A model generated the notes under the pieces. That model was not told the DNA's origin, ran no database searches, and saw nothing but the letters and a program-made list of their open reading frames with translations. The position numbers were made by a program, and so were the translations under genes. From the NCBI RefSeq assembly GCF_007655135.1, contig NC_045131.1:14058001-14122000 (forward strand): 64,000 bases of DNA, in the 5' to 3' direction. Each line of letters starts with the position of its first letter. Position 1 is the stretch's first letter. Of the stretch, positions 58,340 to 64,000 are shown in pieces. The stretch is from Punica granatum. Lineage: Eukaryota; Streptophyta; Magnoliopsida; Myrtales; Lythraceae.

Positions 58340-59250
58340 AAGCAGAACAGTATGGGATCTTAATCCTATGGGTACCTGTAATCCTACTTTTGTGTTTGGA
58401 ACAAATTAGGATATGTGAACGGGATATGACTGTAAAATGACCAATATGCCCCATTTATTTTATTTTTTTCGTAGTGAATGTCCCACTTTATTCAAGTATA
58501 GTAAAGTATATTAATAGACACATGCTTGAACTAAGATCCATTCGGGCTCCATCGAGGTTCAAGACCTTGACCAACATCATCCCGGCTTAGCAAACTTGAC
58601 CGAGAAGGCATAGGCTTAATGATTTCAATGAGATCGGGCCATCTCAAGACTCTATAAGTGGGATATGAATAAAATAACAATCTTTTTAATTTCTTAATGT
58701 AAAAATTTGGAAAATTTAAAAAGAAAAAAAACGAGACCATCAGATAAGGGAGTCCCCTCGACATTGGCGGCTAGACCCCAGATCGAGGTCATTAGTGGCA
58801 TCTGGTGGCGTTGGCAACCTCAATTGGGGGACTGGTCGCCGGTGTCAAGCCTCCCCCATCATCGTGAATCTCTTGGCTCTCCCTTTCTTTACAATCAGGA
58901 GATTCCCGGCGATGGGAGGCTCAGGGTTGCTCTATAAATGTGTAGAGCCAAGTGTAGTGTAGTGCAGGAGTAGGCTCTCCATCTCTAGGAAGATTGTGTC
59001 CGGGATCTAGTAATCTAAGCCTCGCTTCTTCTGGTCGGCTCGGTGATCGGCCACCCAGTGGAGGTTGTCGGCAATAACGCGATTTGGATGTTAAGGAATA
59101 ACGCCATATTATTCTAGTCATTGCCAAACACTGAATAAGGATATGAGAAGTCCTATCAGTATCAGGCCTTTTATTCGATCGACCAAATGTGGCAAAAGAT
59201 TGTCCACATATATAACATTTATATATTAATCTATCTTAATCTTTGTTTTT
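58340..59250. other. Intergenic with a GC-rich patch
   Basis: No gene is supported. 58741-59060 is GC-richer and holds overlapping short ORFs on both strands without recognisable motifs. It may be another transposon 5' region. Confidence 0.4.
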
Positions 59251-59267
59251 GATGATGAACCCCACTA

Positions 59268-59943
59268 ATTAGCATTACTTCTCTCTCCTTCTCCCCTCCC
59301 TCCCCTTGGATGCGACGTCTCCTCTGTGGCTTACCGTCTGCTACTAGCAGCAGAATCCCCGACCACCACCTAGAAGATGCGGCTTTAGGTCAGAATGATC
59401 TTGCCTTCCGCCTGTTCCGTCTAACCTTTTGTGGCTTGCCCTTTTTCTTGGGTTTCCTGAACAGGTTTATGCTCCCAGGACAATCGATGGTCTGTACCGA
59501 TCAAGGAGACTTTGGTAACCTTGATTTGATTGTCCGGGATTGCAATGTAGGAATGCATAGACTAAACTGATCTAGGGTTGTCTTTTGTGGTGGAATCTTA
59601 AGCATGGATTCCAACCTAACACCTCCTGACTACCCTACTTTTTCCACTTGGAATGGAGTAGGATTTCATCGCAGATTTTTAGACAAGGATCAGACTTCCC
59701 CTTCCATTTAATGCTAGGGTTTGTGATAAAATGAAGCTAGCAAGTCGATAGCAAATTGTACGATTTCAAGATGATAAATGTCAATTGTATATGCATTTTT
59801 CTGTTGTGATTTTTCACTTACTTCCCTTTGTCGTTTGTCTGGCGGATAAATCGTTGTATTCCGCTCTTGTAATACCCGATTTGGAAATTTTTCCCTGTAT
59901 CTGCTTTTGACGTGGATTTTTAACAAATTCACTTAAAAAAAAA
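59268..59943 (+). mobile_element. Non-coding non-LTR retroposon with A-tail and 16-17 bp TSD
   Basis: gatgatgaaccccacta (59251-59267) and gatgatgaacccacta (59944-59959) flank 676 bp that ends in nine A. The 5' part is CT/GC-rich, the 3' part AT-rich, as in the retroposon at 3998-5271. Both share the phrase 'ttgatttgattgtc', then 'cgggattgc'. An 86-aa ORF (59310-59570) has no domain. The element is a non-autonomous product of LINE-type retrotransposition; alternatively it could be a retro-copied non-coding RNA. Confidence 0.78.
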
Positions 59944-59959
59944 GATGATGAACCCACTA

Positions 59960-61058
59960 GAAAGGCAACCATCTTAATAATTGAGGAAGTGTAGAGTATT
60001 TTTGTTTGCGCCCCCCCACCCACCACTAGATGAATAGTAGTGCACACTGCGAACCATATAGATTCTGCAATTAATACGTTCATTGGCTTAGTAAATCTGA
60101 GGACATTGACATGATCAAATAGGCCTCTCGGACTTACATATCCTGTGGTGCTTGTTAATTTGGTCCAACTTCTGGTAGACATCCAGAGGAGTGAGAAATC
60201 AAATGCGACACAGCTGTGTGGATCCTGCGCAGGTAATGTATTATGAATATAACAGCTCATGCACCATGTTAGACCAGCCAAGGAACTCCTTGAACAGAAT
60301 CAGCAACTTAACTTTGTCTCAGGCTGTACATTCTGCAACGTAATTTCTCAGTAGGTCTATGATCGATTCGAGAAAGGTTAGGATCTGCTGACTCTATTAT
60401 AAGTGCAATGATGAGAGAAGGCGTGGAAATGGTACATCAATCAAGCCACATTTGAAAGAAAAATAGTATAATCAAAATGAGAGACGGAGGACAATGTACG
60501 GGCAAGAAGTTCGTTAAGATGATATGGACGCTCATTCATCTCAATTTTAACTTGGTCGGAAGCCGTGAGAAGTAATTCTCATAACATTAGCCCTGATATA
60601 GATGACTCGGTTGGACCGATAGGCTCAGGAAATCCATATATAGATAAAGGAAAAACAGAGAGATAGGAGAGATGGACAATGTACAGGACCAATCCCAGCA
60701 ACAACAAACCCGTGCATAGAAATTGGTCCAAAATAAGAGGGGCCATTATTGTGCTCAGGAAAGGAGCAGAGGGCAGGTTCCCTAAAGAATGGGTATCGGG
60801 AGAACGAAAGACGCCGAGAAGTCAGGACAAAAGAGAAAAAAAGATGCTTCACATGCAGTGCTCTGCATGCTCAAAGCACATATTTGCGCACTCATTCTCG
60901 ACTCAGAATCAATAGGTTTTGGTTTCACATATCATAATTGTAATTTTCCTCGTTTCTTTTCTATTTATGGTGTATCTACCTTTATATTTTCGATTTCACT
61001 TAACGTAGTTGGGATTTCCCTTGTCGTTATTATATTTATAGTGTGTCTACCTTTATAA
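59960..61058. other. Intergenic, no supported gene
   Basis: The longest ORF is a minus-strand 155 aa stretch (59814-60281) that overlaps the retroposon. It shows no family motif, so I do not call it. A short C-run lies at 60010-60018. Confidence 0.4.
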
Positions 61059-61067
61059 TTAATAAAA

Positions 61068-61471
61068 GAATAAATTGCACTGATGGTACAAAAAGTTTTA
61101 CAAATATTTCAATACGGTACAAAAAGTTTTTTTTGCTACTTAATGGTACAAAATGTTTCAAAGTTGTTTCAGTATAGTACAAACCGTCATCTCGTCATTG
61201 ACGCCGTCAAGCCGTCCTTTACAATACTATAAATTTTGCACCATCATGTAACTTACGTAAAACATTTTGTACTATTAAATTACAATTTCAAAACATTTTG
61301 CACCGTCATGTAACGTCCCACAAAAACCGATTTTGCACCATCAACGTCAGCTTGATTGCGTCAATGGCGAGATGACGGTTTGTACTATACTGTACCATCA
61401 AATAGCAAAAAAAACTTTTTTTACCATATTGAAACATTTATAAAAAATTTTAGACCTAATGTAATTTACCC
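61068..61471. mobile_element. Mutator-type foldback MITE with 9-bp TSD, second example
   Basis: 404 bp with inverted arms of about 140 bp ('gaataaattgcactgatgg' left; complement of 'aatgtaatttaccc' right; shared inner words 'agtacaaaccgtcatctcg' and its complement). It is flanked by ttaataaaa (61059-61067) and taaataaaa (61472-61480), 8 of 9 identical. The ends resemble the GGGTAAATTAC termini of the element at 21804-22163, so both probably used the same transposase. The left arm contains extra 'ggtacaaaaagttt' repeats. Non-coding. Confidence 0.82.
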
Positions 61472-61480
61472 TAAATAAAA

Positions 61481-62916
61481 AGTACATATTTTTTTCAATG
61501 AAATATGAAGTATTCCTAATATATTGATTTAGGCTTTCTTTTTTTTTTTTACTCATACATCGGCTTGGCTTCGAGAAGCACATGCTTTGCATTTGCATTA
61601 TTCCTGTTGTTTCATCGCTTTCAACAGCCGACCATCCACAAGTTCCTAGGGTCATATCGAGTAGTCTGCCTAACTCTTCTTGTCCAATTTCTACTTCTCC
61701 TTCTTTTCCCTCTCTAATTCAAACACATAATCCTTAATTTTGACCTCAAATCGGACGACAAATTCTGTAGGATTGTCTTTCAATGATGGTGGACCAAGTT
61801 CAATGCATATGATTTAGCCTGCAGTTTGCTCGGGCGTGATTAGCTTTTTAGCACTTCCCATGTACATTCATCCTCGTTCAACTATAGCAAAGTGCCCTAA
61901 AGCTAATTTGGTAGCTTATAATAAGATCTGATCATGGATTGAATGGCCCGTTGGGCTTAGGTCGATGTGTTGGATGGCCTTAGAAAGAGATGAATGTTTA
62001 CACATGATTAGAACTAAAACCACGACATGTACAATGTTCGATAACATCAGTGTAGCATTGGAAGTAATTTTTCATTCCAGCAAAAATGAACGCATGGCCG
62101 GATGGCGACATATATATATGCAACAGTGGTCGCACCAATATGCATGGTAAAGAGGACGACAAGACAAACAGTGTGGCCACAGGATTCTTGGAGAATTAAG
62201 GGAGACTGTTGAATCCAACTATTAAATTCTATAGGAGCATTTGCTGACATATGTTAACAGTCGAAATCATAAAACTATGGTTCCCACAATTTATTCCCTT
62301 GTCCTTTTTCTCTTGTCCATTTTAAATTTGAGTGAATATTACATGAGTGCCACTCACCTACGTGAGACGTGTAAGTATAACACCCAAGCGGAAATATTAT
62401 GAAGGAAAACTTGGCCTACCGCACATTTTCACTTATTGTAGTTTTAATTAGACGTTAAGCATTCACACTGAAAGAGCGATACTCGTTCAATCAAGAGTAT
62501 AGTGTATAGGAAATTGGACCTATAGTAATCCCAACTAATTTTCACTTGTTAGAGCGATTTTGATTGAAAGTTATTCGTCAAGTGGAAGAGTAATATTCAC
62601 CCAAATTTCTTTTTTCTTAAATAAATTTTGGCTGAAATTGGAAGATAGTGCAAACATCAATGATGGGCAGAGGCGTGGGAGTTGGGCTGAAAAGAAAGAA
62701 GATACGAGTGAAGGAAAGATGACATTATGGATGTTGGACTTCGGTATCTAATTATTGAAGGGATAGAAGAGTGGACTTTCCAATTGGATATAGGCATCTC
62801 TGACCATCTGATCGGATGAATGCGAGCAATTGCTCCTTTTCACTCTTATTGGCTGATCAAAACAGTGCCAAAAATATGGCTTACTTCAACTCTATGAAGA
62901 AAATTCATGTGAAAAT

Positions 62917-62976
<60 letters not shown>

Positions 62977-64000
62977 GTTATTATTATATTCACGCTAAGG
63001 ACGTATGCATGTAACTTCACTTGAAATATAAACTCGTAACTTGCTTGGTCTATCTTAAGATTCATGGCATAAAACTCGTCTTTTGGTACTCGATCCAATC
63101 CAAGTCCTCATATTTTTAGTGGTCCAATCAATTCTATAGCTATATCTATATCGAGTAAAATGCATTACGCATGCAATAACTGCTCCTAATAAATGCTATC
63201 GATGTTTAAACATAAATATGCTTCTAATAAATATCATGATCGAATTAATAGATATTTAAAATGAATATGTCATGATATAACTAGTTTAAAAAACATACGT
63301 AAATAAAGATTGTATAAGAGAACTTATGAACTAATTATCAATTTTATTTATATGTTATCAAATCAATATGTACAAAATAATTATTAACAATTCAATATTA
63401 CAATTTACTTAAATGAACAAATATATAATTACACTAATTGAGACCTCTAGTTACAAATTAATTACCTAAAAATTCAAAATTAGTTTCATGTTTAAAATAT
63501 AACTATTGAAAAATTCTATTATTCTTAAAAGCAAATGATGTTTTCTATATACCGAAAAATGATACAAAAATTGTGAAAGTGAACACATATGATATAAAAA
63601 GAATTAGACTAATTTTATAAGCTTATAATCATGTAGAAAAAATTGAATCAAAAGGCACTACAAACTTAGAGGCCCTACAAACTTAGAATCATATATTAAC
63701 AAAAAGTTTTATTTAAACAAGGATTTCATAAAAATGCTTTTAGAAAATGACAAAAGAAAATTTTAAAATTAATTTTTAATTAAATAATGCTGTAAATTTC
63801 ATTAACAATTAAACTATATACATGACAATTGAATAGGAAAATTAAATGTAAAATCATTATGAACCGTTAAACTTAATTTAATCTTTTAATAGAAAATTAC
63901 TCTCATTTTTATTGAAGATTATGATTTGAAATTTGATAAATAATTAATAAATTATTTCTTCTTAATATAAAATTAGTCTTTCAAAATATGAATAGTTAAA
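61481..64000. other. AT-rich intergenic to window end
   Basis: No gene is supported. After 63000 the sequence is very AT-rich and nearly free of ORFs longer than 60 codons. The only structured item is the TTTA/TTA microsatellite at 62916-62988. Confidence 0.5.
62916..62988. repeat. Compound (TTTA)n-(TTA)n microsatellite
   Basis: About eight TTTA units followed by about twelve TTA units with one G interruption. Confidence 0.92.

Noticed and set aside
59814..60281. 155-aa minus-strand ORF
   Set aside because: It starts in unique sequence and runs into the A-tail of a retroposon. No motif or plausible exon structure was recognised.
1..64000. tRNA, rRNA or organelle-derived DNA
   Set aside because: No full tRNA cloverleaf, rRNA block or chloroplast/mitochondrial gene was recognised; only degenerate pol III box-like words, reported as low-confidence SINEs. 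A tRNAscan-SE run would be decisive.

Overview
This window is nuclear DNA from a flowering plant, most likely a eudicot. Both intact genes are split by GT-AG introns. The proteins are typical of land plants: a group 3 sulfate transporter and a three-TPR co-chaperone-like protein. The rest is AT-rich and dominated by plant transposon classes. I cannot name the species from sequence alone.

Layout. (1) 1-5.3 kb: the 3' part of a long LTR, a gag-like scrap on the minus strand, and a non-coding retroposon with target-site duplications (TSDs). (2) 5.3-17.6 kb: the gene island. It holds a complete 8-exon TPR gene on + (6573-10444) and a complete 12-exon SULTR3-type sulfate transporter on - (11567-17191). 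They converge tail to tail across about 1.1 kb. The SULTR promoter side shows a TATA box and a G-box. (3) 17.6-24.4 kb: intergenic DNA with a Mutator-type foldback element nested in a Tourist-like MITE, followed by a hAT-type element that has captured an exon of the splicing factor gene CWC15. (4) 24.48-34.92 kb: a decayed L1-type LINE with a 16-bp TSD, split by a 5.0-kb solo LTR with its own 5-bp TSD. That LTR contains a 154-bp tandem-repeat block. (5) 35.5-45.7 kb: a palindromic LTR-derived element, a hAT-type element with an 8-bp TSD, foldback MITEs and AT-rich filler. (6) 45.7-56.7 kb: a dead CACTA (En/Spm) element on the minus strand. It has subterminal repeats and TNPA-like and TNP2-like pseudogenes, and 1.35 kb of its transposase is present in three tandem copies. 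(7) 56.7-64 kb: AT-rich DNA with a second non-coding retroposon related to the one at 4-5 kb, and a second Mutator-type MITE.

The two host genes show no sign of a shared pathway. One encodes a probable HSP70/HSP90-binding adaptor, the other a membrane sulfate transporter with a STAS domain. The main interest of the window is its transposon archaeology. Several insertions can be bounded to the base by their TSDs and their nesting order read directly. I found no convincing new cellular system. The best candidates for something little described are the palindromic LTR element (35.5-36.3 kb), the CWC15-carrying hAT element (22.46-23.90 kb), the GC-rich-headed retroposon family (4.0-5.3 and 59.3-59.9 kb), and the very long solo LTR with internal minisatellite.
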